DNA of 64,000 bases from Rhodospirillales bacterium 70-18 (lineage in GTDB: Bacteria; Pseudomonadota; Alphaproteobacteria; Acetobacterales; Acetobacteraceae): positions 19,081 through 83,080 of the forward strand of contig MKWE01000025.1 of the NCBI GenBank assembly GCA_001899585.1, in the 5' to 3' direction. The position numbers and the translations under genes are program-made. Shown piece by piece: positions 26,375 through 35,552 of the stretch (positions are counted from its first letter, which is position 1; each line of letters opens with the position of its first letter). A model generated the notes under the pieces. That model searched no databases. It had not been told where the DNA came from and was given only the letters and a program-made list of their open reading frames with translations.

Positions 26375-27097
26375 ATGAAGCTCACCGATTTCCGCGTCCT
26401 GACCTTCGACTGCTACGGCACGCTGATCGACTGGGAGAGCGGCATCCACACCGCGCTGCAGCCGTTGCTGGCCCGCGGCCCCCAGGGCATGGCGCGCGAC
26501 GCGGCGCTGGAGGCGTTCGCCCGCCACGAGGCGGCGCAGGAGGCCGAGACGCCGGCGATGGTCTATTCCGACCTGCTGGCCACGGTGCATCGCCGCCTCG
26601 CCGTGGAATGGGGCGTCGCCAGCACGCCGGCCGAAGACGCGGCGTTCGGCGCCTCGGTGCCCGACTGGCCGGCCTTCGCGGATTCGACCTCCTCGCTGCA
26701 GTACCTCAAGAAATACTACAAGCTGGTGATCCTTTCGAACGTCGATCGCGCGAGCTTCAAGGGCAGCAACCGGCGCCTGGATGTGGAATTCGACGCCGTC
26801 TATACCGCCCAGGACATCGGCAGCTACAAGCCGGACCCGGCGAATTTCCAGTACCTGCTCGACCATCTGGCCGCCCTCGGCCATGGCCGCGCCGACATAC
26901 TGCACACCGCGCAGAGCCTGTTTCACGACCACGCCCCGGCGCACCGCTTCGGCCTGGCCAGCGCCTGGATCGACCGCCGCCACGACCGGCAGGGCTGGGG
27001 CGCCACGCTGGCCCCGCCGGAGGGGGCCGCCTATGATTTCCGCTTCGCCAGCCTGGCGGCGATGATCAAGGCGCATCAGGAAGAATTGCGGGCATAG
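26375..27097 (+). CDS. haloacid dehalogenase type II-like HAD hydrolase
   Basis: A 240-residue HAD superfamily protein. Motif I FDCYGTLIDW (residues 10-19, nucleophile Asp), motif II in LVILSNVDR and motif III Lys in IGSYKPDP are visible. The YGTLIDWE block is the L-2-haloacid dehalogenase subgroup signature, though many members act on phosphates or other substrates. The frame is open far upstream, but the ATG at 26375 preceded by CGGAGA gives the normal N terminus. 13 bp separate it from the Lrp regulator. Confidence 0.8.
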   Translation: MKLTDFRVLTFDCYGTLIDWESGIHTALQPLLARGPQGMARDAALEAFARHEAAQEAETPAMVYSDLLATVHRRLAVEWGVASTPAEDAAFGASVPDWPAFADSTSSLQYLKKYYKLVILSNVDRASFKGSNRRLDVEFDAVYTAQDIGSYKPDPANFQYLLDHLAALGHGRADILHTAQSLFHDHAPAHRFGLASAWIDRRHDRQGWGATLAPPEGAAYDFRFASLAAMIKAHQEELRA

Positions 27098-27110
27098 GAC
27101 GGCAGCGGGT

Positions 27111-27611
27111 GTGAGTGCGGGCAGCGCCAGGATCGACCGGATCGACCTAAACATCCTGGCGCAGTTGCAGCGCCAGGGGCGGATGACCAATGTCGATCTC
27201 GCCGCGGCCGTCGGGCTGTCGCCCAGCCCCTGCCTGCAACGCACCCGCCGGCTGGAGGAAGCCGGCTACATCACCGCCTACTGCGCGTTGCTCGACCTCG
27301 CCAGGCTCGGGGAGACGGTGACGGTGTTCACCGAGGTCACCCTGACCGACCACCGGCGCGAGGATTTCCGGCGGTTCGAGGCGCTGCTGGCAGCACAGGA
27401 CGAGCTGGTGGAATGCCATCTGGTCAGCGGCGGCTACGACTACCTGCTGAAATTCATCACCCGCGGGGTGGCGCATTACCAGACGGTGATCGAGGGGCTG
27501 CTGGAACGCGAGCCGGGAATCGCGAAATACTTCAGCTATATCGTGATAAAATCCCCGATCATCCGGCGGCACCTGCCGCTGGCGCGCCTGTTCCGGACCG
27601 CGAAGGACTGA
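27111..27611 (+). CDS. Lrp/AsnC family transcriptional regulator
   Basis: A 166-residue regulator: helix-turn-helix at the N terminus (DRIDLNILAQLQRQGRMTNV, then VDLAAAVGLSPSPCLQR) and a C-terminal ligand-binding RAM domain (VECHLVSGGYDYLL). The GTG start at 27111 is 14 bp after the HAD gene. Lrp proteins sense amino acids, consistent with control of the adjacent catabolic genes, possibly alongside the LysR at the other end. No operator was identified. A very strong hairpin starts immediately after the coding region. Confidence 0.88.
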   Translation: MSAGSARIDRIDLNILAQLQRQGRMTNVDLAAAVGLSPSPCLQRTRRLEEAGYITAYCALLDLARLGETVTVFTEVTLTDHRREDFRRFEALLAAQDELVECHLVSGGYDYLLKFITRGVAHYQTVIEGLLEREPGIAKYFSYIVIKSPIIRRHLPLARLFRTAKD

Positions 27612-27740
27612 TACCAAGGCCCGCAGGCGACGACTCTTCCGTCGCCTGCGGGCCTTGGTATCGCGCGCCGGGCTGGCGGGTGGCGGCGCGCTAAACAAAG
27701 ACTCATGCCAAGAGTCGCGGTCAGCGAGCCTTGGTATGAC
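27610..27740. repeat. long perfect hairpin and related GCCTTGGTAT repeat after lrp
   Basis: A 23-bp perfect inverted repeat (arms 27610-27632 and 27640-27662, loop of 7) begins at the lrp stop codon. Its outer sequence GATACCAAGGC recurs in the other orientation as GCCTTGGTAT at 27728-27737, with a GACTC/GAGTC pair between. The first hairpin could terminate lrp; the recurring ends suggest a mobile or REP-like repeat family. Confidence 0.6.
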
Positions 27741-27784
27741 GCCCGCCGCCTGCTTCCCCGTTGCTTGCTTCGGTGGGCGGCCGT

Positions 27785-29275
27785 TCACGCCGCCAGTTTC
27801 GTGGCGGCGTCCAGGCCGAGCGCAACCGCCAGCCGGTCCAGCCGGCGGGTGACGCTCTCGCCGGCGAACACGCCGCCGCCCTCGGCCAGGTGCAGGGTCA
27901 GGGCGTGGTCCACCGCCAGCCTGGTGCCGGCCAGCAGGTCCGGCGTGCCGGCCGACAGCGTGTAGGCCAGCCGCAGCGCCACCCCCAGTATGGTCGCCCG
28001 GCGGGTGTCTTCCGGCCCCAGCAGCATGCGCGCGGTGGACAGGAAGGGGGCGTCTGGCTCCGCCTCGTAGCGCAGTGCCAGCGTCAGCGCCAGGAAGGCG
28101 CGGGCCAGATGGTCCAGCCCGATGCCGGGCTGGCGCAGGATGCGCAGATAGGCCTGTTCGGCGCGGTATTCCGGGTGGTCGTGGCTGCCGATGTCCGACA
28201 TCCAGCAGGCCGCCTCGCGCAGCCTGCGGTGGGCGGCCGGCTCGTCGACGAACAGCGGGTCGGTCCAGGCCAGCAGGGCCGGCGGCAGCGTCGGGTCGCG
28301 GCCCAGCCGTTCGGCGAGTTCCTGGCCGGCCGAGAGCAGCGGGTCGCGCGCGCGCATCTCGGCGGTCATGCGCTCCATGTACCAGCCCTCGCGCAGGCCG
28401 TTGGCGCTGAACACCACCCGGCGCGCCCCGGTGGCCCGCAGCACGCGGCGCAGCGCGACGGCGGCGAAGGGCAGGTCCTCCACCCGGCGGCGCGGCACGC
28501 CGGGCATGCGCTCCAGCGCGCGGCGGCTGGCGCCGGCGATCACGCTGGTCAGGTCACGGGCCTCGTCGCGGCTGATGGTGTAGTGGTGCACCATGTTCAG
28601 CGGATAGCCGGTCTGGGCGATGTGGATGCGCGCCAGCGCCCGCCAGGCGCCGCCCACGGCGTACAGGTCGCGCCCGGCGCCCTCGGCCAGCCAGGGCACG
28701 CCGGCCAGTTCCGTCTCGGCGATGGCGCGCGCCCGCGCGGCGTCGCCGCCCGCCCGCTCGGACAGGCGCAGCACGCCGAGCGGCAGGGTGCGGGCCAGGC
28801 CGCGCTGGCCGGCGCGCAGGCGCACCACCTCCAGCGAGCCGCCGCCGATATCGGCCAGCACGCCGTCGGCATCCGGGATGCCGCACAGCATGCCGGCGGC
28901 GGACAGCTCCGCCTCCTGCTCGCCGGACAGCACGCGGATGGCGGCGCCCGGCAGGCGGGCGCGCAGCCCGGCCACGAAATCCGGGCCGTTGCGCGCATCG
29001 CGCACCGCGGCGGTGGCTAGCACCTCGAACGGGTCGGCGCCCATGGCGCGCGCGATGGCGGCGTAGCGGTTCATCACCGTCAGCGTCTGCGCCACCGCCT
29101 CCTCGTTCAGCAGCCCGGTGGCCTGCAGACCCCGGCCCAGCCGCAGCACCGCCTTCTCGTTGAAGATGGGCACGGGGTTGCGGTGGCTCCCCTCGAACAC
29201 CACCAGGCGCACCGAGTTGGAGCCGAGGTCGACCACGGCGCAGCGCGCGGCGCCGGCGGGCGGCGAGAACGGCAT
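27785..29275 (-). CDS. ppx: exopolyphosphatase / guanosine pentaphosphatase (Ppx/GppA)
   Basis: A 496-residue sugar-kinase/Hsp70-fold phosphatase. N-terminal VVDLGSNSVRLVVFEG is the phosphate-1 motif and DIGGGSLEVVRL the phosphate-2 motif. A C-terminal HD-like helical part follows (ACWMSDIGSHDHPEYR). It hydrolyses polyphosphate chains or pppGpp. It starts three bases after the ppk1 stop on the same strand, so synthesis and breakdown of polyphosphate are co-transcribed. Confidence 0.92.
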   Translation of the reverse strand: MPFSPPAGAARCAVVDLGSNSVRLVVFEGSHRNPVPIFNEKAVLRLGRGLQATGLLNEEAVAQTLTVMNRYAAIARAMGADPFEVLATAAVRDARNGPDFVAGLRARLPGAAIRVLSGEQEAELSAAGMLCGIPDADGVLADIGGGSLEVVRLRAGQRGLARTLPLGVLRLSERAGGDAARARAIAETELAGVPWLAEGAGRDLYAVGGAWRALARIHIAQTGYPLNMVHHYTISRDEARDLTSVIAGASRRALERMPGVPRRRVEDLPFAAVALRRVLRATGARRVVFSANGLREGWYMERMTAEMRARDPLLSAGQELAERLGRDPTLPPALLAWTDPLFVDEPAAHRRLREAACWMSDIGSHDHPEYRAEQAYLRILRQPGIGLDHLARAFLALTLALRYEAEPDAPFLSTARMLLGPEDTRRATILGVALRLAYTLSAGTPDLLAGTRLAVDHALTLHLAEGGGVFAGESVTRRLDRLAVALGLDAATKLAA

Positions 29276-29278
29276 CGC

Positions 29279-31633
29279 CTAATCCTGCGACATACGGTCG
29301 GGCCGGCGGGCGGCGCCCAGCGGCGGGCCGATCGCCGCCCCGCCGGACGGCCCGTGCAGCGCCGAGCCGCGGCCGGACAGCGACGGATTGGTCATGAAAT
29401 AGTCGTGCGCCGACACCCGCTTGCGCGCGCCCTGCTTGCCGGAGGGCGCCACCCGGCGCCAGACGCCGCGCGCGTCCAGGTCCCAGGACTGCATCGTGTC
29501 CTTGATGTTCACCACCATGATCTGGTCCAGCACCTGGGTATGCACCGTCGGGTTATGGATGGGCACCAGGGTTTCGACCCGCCAGTCCATGTTGCGGGCC
29601 ATCCAGTCCGCGGAGCTGATATAGACCCGCGCATGCCGGCTGGGCAAAGCATGGCCGTTGCCGAACACGCAGATGCGGCTGTGCTCCAGGAACCGGCCCA
29701 CGATCGACTTGATCCGGATATTTTCCGACAGCCCCGGCACGCCCGGCCGCAGGCAGCATATGCCGCGGATCACGCCCACGATCTTCACGCCGGCCTGCGA
29801 CGCCTCGTAGAGCTTGTCGATCAGGATATCGTCCACCAGCGCGTTCAGCTTCAGCCAGATCGTCGCCGGCCGCCCCTCGCGGGCGAACAGGATCTCGCGG
29901 CCGATCATCTCGCACAGCGTGGCCCGCGTGGTCAGCGGGCTGAAGGCGATGGCGTCCATCCGCTCCGGCCGGGCATAGCCGGTCATGTAGTTGAACAGCC
30001 GCGCCGCGTCGCGCGTGAGGTCGGGGTCGCAGGTGAAGAACGACAGGTCGGTGTAGATGCGCGCGGTGATCGGGTGGTAGTTGCCGGTGCCGAAATGCGC
30101 GTAGCTGCGCATGGTATGGCCCTCGCGGCGCACTACCAGGGACAGCTTGGCGTGGGTCTTCAGCTCGGTGAAGCCGAACACCACCTGCACGCCGGCCGCC
30201 TCCAGCCGCCGCGCCAGGCCGATATTGGCCTCCTCGTCGAAACGGGCGCGCAGTTCCACCATCGCGGTCACCGACTTGCCGGCCTCGGCGGCCTCGATCA
30301 GCGCCTTGACGATCGGGCTGTCGCGGCTGGTGCGGTACAGCGTCTGCTTCACCGCCACCACGGCCGGGTCGCCGGCCGCCTGGCGGAGGAACTGCACCAC
30401 CACGTCGAAGCTCTCGAACGGATGGTGGACGATGATGTCCTTGGCGCGGATGGCCGCGAAGCAATCGCCGCCGAAATCGCGGATGCGTTCGGGGAAGCGC
30501 GGCGTGTAGGGCGGGAACAGCAGGTCCGGCCGGTCATCCACGATCAGCTGCCGCAGGTCCACCAGGCCGAGGATGCCGTTCTGCACGTGCACCTCGTCGC
30601 TGGCCGCGTCCAGCGCGTCCACCACCAGTTCGCGCAGGTCGTCGGGCATGCCGGCGTTGACGCTGAGATGGATGGCGATGCCCCGGCGGCGGCGCTTCAG
30701 CGCGGTCTCGTAGGAGCGCACGAGGTCCTCGGCCTCCTCCTCGAACTCCACGTCGGTGTCGCGGATCAGGCGGAACATGCCCTCGCCCAGCACCCGGAAG
30801 CCGGGGAACAGCCGGTCGAGGAACATCGTCACCAGGTGTTCCAGCAGCATGAAGCGGCTCGGCGGCTCGTGCCCGCGTTCGCTGGCGGCGCGCTCCCCAG
30901 GGTCGGGCGGCAGGCGGACGAAGCGTTCCACCTGGGCCGGCAGCGGGATCAGCGCGCGCATGCTGTGGCTGTCGCCGCCGCCATGGCCGTCCGGCTGCCC
31001 CTCCTCGCCACGTTGCAGCCGCAGCGCCATCACCAGCCCCATGTTGGGGATGAACGGAAACGGGTGCGCCGGGTCGATGGCCAGCGGCGTCAGCACCGGG
31101 AACACCCGTTCCATGAACCAGGCATCCAGCCAGAAGCGGTCCTGGTCGCTGATGGCGGCGGGTTCGACCACCACGATGCCGGCATCGGCCAGCCGCATGC
31201 GCAGCGTGTGCCAGACCTGGAGCTGGGCGGCCATCAGCCGCTCGGCGCGGCGCTCCACCTCGACGAGCTGCTGGGCGGGGGTGCGCCCGTCCGGCGAACG
31301 GACGGTGACGCCGGCCTTGGCCTGGCCCATCAGCCCGGCGACGCGCACCGAATAGAACTCGTCCAGGTTGCCGGCGCTGATCGACACGAAGCGCAGCCGT
31401 TCCAGCAGCGGATGGCGGGTATTCTCCGCCTCCTCCAGCACGCGGTGGTTGAAATCCAGCCAGGACAGCTCGCGGTTGAGGAAGCGGTCCGGGCTGTCGC
31501 GCAGGCTGCCAGTGACGGGATTGCCAGTGACGGGACTGCCAGTCAGGGCACTGCCAGTCAGGGGAGGGCCGGCGAGGGGGCCGGCGGCCTCGCCGGGGGC
31601 ATGCGTGTACTCGGGCGTGTCGGGCTGGGTCAT
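29279..31633 (-). CDS. ppk1: polyphosphate kinase 1
   Basis: A 784-residue kinase making long-chain polyphosphate from ATP. The N-domain [19 protein letters not shown] is the Ppk1 signature; the catalytic core has [18 protein letters not shown] with the autophosphorylated His environment and [21 protein letters not shown] with the second catalytic His. The ATG at 31633 is chosen because homologous sequence starts soon after it; the first 45 residues are a repeat-rich linker (LTGS/VTGN units) encoded by four 15-bp repeats. Polyphosphate links to stress tolerance and PHB/phosphate balance in this class. Confidence 0.95.
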   Translation of the reverse strand: MTQPDTPEYTHAPGEAAGPLAGPPLTGSALTGSPVTGNPVTGSLRDSPDRFLNRELSWLDFNHRVLEEAENTRHPLLERLRFVSISAGNLDEFYSVRVAGLMGQAKAGVTVRSPDGRTPAQQLVEVERRAERLMAAQLQVWHTLRMRLADAGIVVVEPAAISDQDRFWLDAWFMERVFPVLTPLAIDPAHPFPFIPNMGLVMALRLQRGEEGQPDGHGGGDSHSMRALIPLPAQVERFVRLPPDPGERAASERGHEPPSRFMLLEHLVTMFLDRLFPGFRVLGEGMFRLIRDTDVEFEEEAEDLVRSYETALKRRRRGIAIHLSVNAGMPDDLRELVVDALDAASDEVHVQNGILGLVDLRQLIVDDRPDLLFPPYTPRFPERIRDFGGDCFAAIRAKDIIVHHPFESFDVVVQFLRQAAGDPAVVAVKQTLYRTSRDSPIVKALIEAAEAGKSVTAMVELRARFDEEANIGLARRLEAAGVQVVFGFTELKTHAKLSLVVRREGHTMRSYAHFGTGNYHPITARIYTDLSFFTCDPDLTRDAARLFNYMTGYARPERMDAIAFSPLTTRATLCEMIGREILFAREGRPATIWLKLNALVDDILIDKLYEASQAGVKIVGVIRGICCLRPGVPGLSENIRIKSIVGRFLEHSRICVFGNGHALPSRHARVYISSADWMARNMDWRVETLVPIHNPTVHTQVLDQIMVVNIKDTMQSWDLDARGVWRRVAPSGKQGARKRVSAHDYFMTNPSLSGRGSALHGPSGGAAIGPPLGAARRPDRMSQD
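31506..31565. repeat. four 15-bp tandem repeats inside ppk1
   Basis: Units CTGCCAGTGACGGGA (31506), TTGCCAGTGACGGGA (31521), CTGCCAGTCAGGGCA (31536) and CTGCCAGTCAGGGGA (31551) encode the repeated TGS-type linker at the N terminus of Ppk1. In frame, so copy number change would only lengthen a linker. Confidence 0.85.
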
Positions 31634-31659
31634 GGCGAGGTCCAGGTTGGGGCCATCGG

Positions 31660-32382
31660 CTACAGCAATACCGCGGTGGCGGAGATGATATCTTCGTGTC
31701 CATCCGCGGCGGGGTCGTCGTCCTGGTCGGCCAACTCGTCCAGCACCGCGGCGGCCAGCGCGCGGGTCACGCCGCGGCCGGCGGCCAGCGCGCCATGGTC
31801 CAGCCGCGCCGCCGCCTCGCGCATCGCCGCCTGGGTGCGGGGCAGGCGCAGCAGCAGCCAGTCCTGCACCGCCTCCGGCACGCTGATCTGGCGCTCGGCG
31901 AGCAGCCGGGCCAGCAGGGCGCGCAGCAATTCCTCCTCGGCCGGGCGGATCTCCACGGCGGTCACCGCGCGCAGCCGGCTGGCCAGGTCGGGCAGCCGCA
32001 CCGGCCAGCGCGCCGGCGGCGTGCGGGCGGCCAGTAGCACGCTCTGCCCCGCCTCGGCGGCGGCGTTCAGCAGGTGCAGCAGGTCGCGTTCGGGCGCGAG
32101 GTCGGCGTCGTCGATGGTCAGCGGCGCGCGCGGGAACTCGGCCGGAAAGCGCAGCGCGGGGCCGGAGAACAGCGTGGCGCCGGTCCGCGCGGCCCATACA
32201 TGCAGCAGATGCGTCTTGCCGCACCCCTCGGCCCCCCACAGCGCCAGCCGCCCCTGCGGCCAGTCGCCCGGCCGGGCCAGCCAGGCGCGCGCCTCGGCGT
32301 TGGAGGGCGCGGGCAGGAAATCCGCGCCCTCGAACCGCGGCTCATGCGCGAAGGGCAGCGGCAGCTGGCGGGCGGCGCTCAT
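31660..32382 (-). CDS. hdaA: HdaA-like DnaA regulatory protein (AAA+)
   Basis: A 240-residue protein resembling DnaA domain III without the DNA-binding domain. Opening [10 protein letters not shown] is a clamp-binding-like motif, [18 protein letters not shown] is Walker A (about residues 46-56), and [10 protein letters not shown] is Walker B. In alphaproteobacteria HdaA with the sliding clamp inactivates DnaA-ATP and limits re-initiation. The ATG at 32382 overlaps the stop of the permease gene as ATGA. The downstream ppk1 gene starts 26 bp after its stop. Confidence 0.85.
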   Translation of the reverse strand: MSAARQLPLPFAHEPRFEGADFLPAPSNAEARAWLARPGDWPQGRLALWGAEGCGKTHLLHVWAARTGATLFSGPALRFPAEFPRAPLTIDDADLAPERDLLHLLNAAAEAGQSVLLAARTPPARWPVRLPDLASRLRAVTAVEIRPAEEELLRALLARLLAERQISVPEAVQDWLLLRLPRTQAAMREAAARLDHGALAAGRGVTRALAAAVLDELADQDDDPAADGHEDIISATAVLL

Positions 32383-33572
32383 GCCGCCGGCCCGCGCGGT
32401 GCCGCCGCCTCGGAGTCCGGCGGGTCGAGATAGAGCGGGCTTTGCAGGTAACGGCGCAGCCAGAACCGGCACAGCACGCCGATCGTGGCCGCCACCGGCA
32501 CCGCCAGCAGCACGCCGACGAAGCCGAACGCGGCCCCGCCGGCGAACAGCGCGAAGATCACCCACACCGCGTGCAGTTCCACCCGGTCGCCCAGGAAGCG
32601 CGGGTAGATCACGTAGCCTTCCAGCAGGTTGCCGACGATGAACACCGCCACCACCATCGCCACCCCGGCCCAGGTGGGAAACTGCGCCAGCGCCAACCCC
32701 ACCGAGACCACCAACCCGGTGATGCTGCCGACATAGGGGATGAACGACAGCGCCCCCGCCGACAGCCCCACGATCAGCCCCAGGTCCAGCCCGACCACCG
32801 ACAGCCCGGTGGCGTAGAACAGCGCCAGGAACAGGCAGCACAGCGCCTGCCCGCGCAGCCAGGCGGACAGGATGCGGTCCACCTCGCGCGCCTGCGCCCG
32901 CAGCACGCCAGCATAGCGGTGCGGCAGCCAGCTATCGAGCTGCGCCACCACGCCCGGCCAGTCGCGCAGCAGGTAGAAGGCCACCACCGGGGTCACCACC
33001 ACCAGGCTCAGCACGTTGAACAGCGCGAAGCCGCCGCCGATCAGCCGGGTGACGGTGTTGATCAGGAAGGACAGCACCGCCCCCGCCTGCCCGCCCACCA
33101 GGTCGCGCAGCTTCGAATCGACGAAATCCGGGCCGAGCCGCTCCTGCAGCGTGACGATCATCTCCTCGGCGAAACGCTGCACCTGCTGCGCATAGATCGG
33201 CACCCGCCCGAGCAGCAGGCCGAGCTGCGCCAGGATCAGCGGATAGAGCAGCAGCACGAACAGCAGCGCGCTGGTCAGCAGCGCCGCGATCAGCAGCAGC
33301 GCGCCCACCGAGCGGCGCAGCCCCAGCCGGTCCAGCCGCGAGGCCAGCGGGTCGAGGAAATACGCCACCCCCGCCGCCGCCACGAACGGCAGCAGGATGG
33401 AGGCGAACCATTGCAGCGCGAACCACGCCACCACCAGCAGGCCGACCAGCAGCCCGATGCGCTGGGCGCGGGTGGCCGGGGTGGGCAGGTGCCCGTCCGC
33501 GATCCGCTCCGATGGCCGGTCCGATGGCCGCTCGGGTGGCCGCTCGTATGGCCGTGGGGGGGGCTGGGTCAT
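32379..33572 (-). CDS. AI-2E family transporter (PerM-type permease)
   Basis: A 397-residue membrane protein with about eight hydrophobic segments and the family motif GLDLGLIVGLSAGALSFIPYVGSI, plus a final GDRVELHAVWVIFALFAGG. The N terminus is a proline/arginine-rich low-complexity tail of RPSDRPSER units encoded by 12-bp repeats. Members of the family have been associated with AI-2 export and Na+/H+ antiport; the transported species here is unknown. ATG at 33572 overlaps the pgsA-like stop as ATGA; same transcript as hdaA. Confidence 0.85.
   Translation of the reverse strand: MTQPPPRPYERPPERPSDRPSERIADGHLPTPATRAQRIGLLVGLLVVAWFALQWFASILLPFVAAAGVAYFLDPLASRLDRLGLRRSVGALLLIAALLTSALLFVLLLYPLILAQLGLLLGRVPIYAQQVQRFAEEMIVTLQERLGPDFVDSKLRDLVGGQAGAVLSFLINTVTRLIGGGFALFNVLSLVVVTPVVAFYLLRDWPGVVAQLDSWLPHRYAGVLRAQAREVDRILSAWLRGQALCCLFLALFYATGLSVVGLDLGLIVGLSAGALSFIPYVGSITGLVVSVGLALAQFPTWAGVAMVVAVFIVGNLLEGYVIYPRFLGDRVELHAVWVIFALFAGGAAFGFVGVLLAVPVAATIGVLCRFWLRRYLQSPLYLDPPDSEAAAPRGPAA
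33505..33552. repeat. four 12-bp tandem repeats inside the permease gene
   Basis: Units of the type CGCTCCGATGGC at 33505, 33517, 33529 and 33541, with few differences, encode the repeated RPS/ERP tail at the N terminus of the PerM-type permease. In frame with the gene. Confidence 0.75.
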
Positions 33573-34132
33573 CGTGGGTGCCCACTCTGCCACACGGTGC
33601 TCTGCCACACATAGGCGCAACCGGAGAGCAGCGTGCTGGCCGCCACCAGCAGCACCAGCCCGGCCCAGGCGGTATCCACCAGGCCGGCAGCGTTCGCGCC
33701 CCGCCCGCCCAGCCCGTGCCCGATCAGGAACAATGTCGCCGCGACGAGCAGAACCTGCAGCGCGGTGTTCAGTTTGGAGATGCGCAGCGGGCGGATCGGC
33801 ACCGTATGGCCGGTCAGCGACAGCGCCATCACCCCGCCCACGATCACCATGTCGCGGAATACCACCAGCATCGCCAGCCAGTCCGGCAGCACCCCCACCA
33901 CCGCCAGGGTGACGTACATGCTCACCATCAGCGCCTTGTCGGCCACCGGGTCCATCAGTGCCCCCAGCTGCGTGGTGCCGCGCCGCCGCGCCAGCCAGCC
34001 ATCCAGCGCGTCCGACGCCCCGGCGGCGGCGAACAGCCAGAACGCCCACCGGTAATCGCCGTGCAGCACCAGCCACACCGCCACCGGCACGGCGCATAGC
34101 CGCGCGAAGGTGATGGCGTTCGGCAGGGTCAT
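33569..34132 (-). CDS. CDP-alcohol phosphatidyltransferase (PgsA-like)
   Basis: A 187-residue integral membrane enzyme. Its signature spans DALDGWLARRRGTTQLGALMD followed by PVADK, giving the D-G-x2-A-R-x8-G-x3-D-x3-D motif that binds CDP-diacylglycerol. That motif is shared by PgsA (phosphatidylglycerophosphate synthase), PssA and others, so the acceptor alcohol is uncertain; small size and start MTLPNAITFAR favour PgsA. Start ATG at 34132. It heads the minus-strand set pgsA-like, permease, hdaA, ppk1, ppx. Confidence 0.85.
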   Translation of the reverse strand: MTLPNAITFARLCAVPVAVWLVLHGDYRWAFWLFAAAGASDALDGWLARRRGTTQLGALMDPVADKALMVSMYVTLAVVGVLPDWLAMLVVFRDMVIVGGVMALSLTGHTVPIRPLRISKLNTALQVLLVAATLFLIGHGLGGRGANAAGLVDTAWAGLVLLVAASTLLSGCAYVWQSTVWQSGHPR

Positions 34133-34360
34133 CACCGCGTGCCCCGGCGGCGGCGCGCCCCCGCCGTCAGGCATGCGCCGGCCGGCGGGCCGCGCGCATT
34201 GCGCGCGCCCGGCCGCTATGGTTGTTTCCACCGCCATGTGGCGAATGGTTCTTTCCCCGGCCATGCGGCCGCAGCATCGTCGCGGGCGTCATCTTTCACC
34301 GTGCCATGATCCGATGGGCATCCGCCCACCGGCGCGTGGCCTTTATACACCGAGGGCCGC

Positions 34361-35416
34361 ATGGCCAGCATGACCTATCGTTCGGCGGGCGTCGACATCG
34401 ATGCGGGCGACGCGCTTGTCGAACGGATCAAGCCGCTAGCCAAAGCGACCAGCCGCGCCGGCGTGATGGGCGGCATCGGCGGCTTCGGCGCGCTGTTCGA
34501 CCTCAAGGCCGCGGGCTTCCGCGACCCGGTGCTGGTCTCCTCCACCGACGGCGTCGGCACCAAGCTCAAGATCGCCATCGACACCGGCACGCACGACACG
34601 GTCGGCATCGACCTGGTGGCGATGTGCGTCAACGACCTGGTGGTGCAGGGGGCGGAGCCGCTGTTCTTCCTCGATTATTTCGCCACCGGCAGGCTCGCGG
34701 TGGAGCAGGCGGCGCGCGTGGTCGCCGGCATCGCCGAGGGCTGCAGGCTGGCCGGCTGCGCCCTGGTCGGCGGCGAGACGGCGGAGATGCCCGGCATGTA
34801 TGCCGCCGGCGACTACGACCTCGCGGGCTTCTCGGTGGGGGCCGCCGAGCGCGACGCGCTGCTGCCGCGCGATGTGGCGCCCGGCGACGCCATCCTCGGG
34901 CTGGCCAGCTCGGGTGTGCATTCCAACGGCTTCTCGCTGGTGCGCCGCATCGTCGAGGCCGGCAACGCCGGCTGGTCCGCCCCCGCCCCCTTCGCGGCCG
35001 GCCAGACCCTGGGCGAGGCGCTGATGGCGCCCACCCGCATCTATGTGAAGTCGGTGCTGGCGCTGCACCGCGCCGGGCTGCTGAAGGCGGCCGCCCACAT
35101 CACCGGCGGCGGCCTGCCCGGCAACCTGCCGCGCGTGCTGCCGGAGGGCATGTGCGCGGTGATCGACGCCGCCGGCTGGCCCCTCCCGCCGGTGTTCGCC
35201 TGGCTGGCCCGCGCCGGCGGGGTGGCGGCGGAGGAGATGCTGCGGGTGTTCAACTGCGGCATCGGCATGGCCGTGGTGGTCACCGACGCCACCGCCGCCG
35301 CCGCGCTGCTGCGCGAGCATGGCGAGACGGTGTTCCCGCTCGGCCATGTCGCGGCGGCGATGGAAAGCGGCGAGGCCATCCGCATCGACCTGCCGGCCGG
35401 CTGGCCGGGCGCGTGA
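34361..35416 (+). CDS. purM: phosphoribosylformylglycinamidine cyclo-ligase (AIR synthetase)
   Basis: A 351-residue purine enzyme that closes FGAM to AIR with ATP. Opening [15 protein letters not shown], the [12 protein letters not shown] block, [14 protein letters not shown] and [15 protein letters not shown] are diagnostic for PurM. The 229-bp gap to the divergent CDP-alcohol transferase is the promoter region for both. purN follows after 136 bp that include a repeat element. Confidence 0.95.
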   Translation: MASMTYRSAGVDIDAGDALVERIKPLAKATSRAGVMGGIGGFGALFDLKAAGFRDPVLVSSTDGVGTKLKIAIDTGTHDTVGIDLVAMCVNDLVVQGAEPLFFLDYFATGRLAVEQAARVVAGIAEGCRLAGCALVGGETAEMPGMYAAGDYDLAGFSVGAAERDALLPRDVAPGDAILGLASSGVHSNGFSLVRRIVEAGNAGWSAPAPFAAGQTLGEALMAPTRIYVKSVLALHRAGLLKAAAHITGGGLPGNLPRVLPEGMCAVIDAAGWPLPPVFAWLARAGGVAAEEMLRVFNCGIGMAVVVTDATAAAALLREHGETVFPLGHVAAAMESGEAIRIDLPAGWPGA

Positions 35417-35430
35417 CCGTGCCGGACTGG

Positions 35431-35530
35431 CAGGCAAGGCCGCAAGGCAACGCAGAGGCGCAAAGGAGGTGGTGCGGCCATCCTGCCTCGCCTCTCGTCG
35501 CCTCTACGTCTTTTGGTAAAACTGCCTCGC
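35431..35530. repeat. GTAGAGGCG-type intergenic repeat, copy 2
   Basis: Between purM and purN lie ACGCAGAGGCGCAAAGG and, some 40 bp later, TCGCCTCTACGTCT (35498-35511), the inverted copy of a 14-mer at 3339-3352. The two halves form an imperfect inverted repeat with CAGAGGCG and CGCCTCT arms. Position between co-directional genes is unusual for a terminator, but a REP-like role in transcript processing is possible. Confidence 0.5.
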
Positions 35531-35552
35531 GTCCCTCGGCCATGGAAACCGC

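Noticed and set aside
24010..27036. 1008-codon open frame on the plus strand
   Set aside because: It runs through the FAD oxidase, the opposite GhrA-like gene and the HAD gene in other frames, is Arg/Ala/Gly-rich and shows no domain. Long shadows are common in GC-rich DNA.
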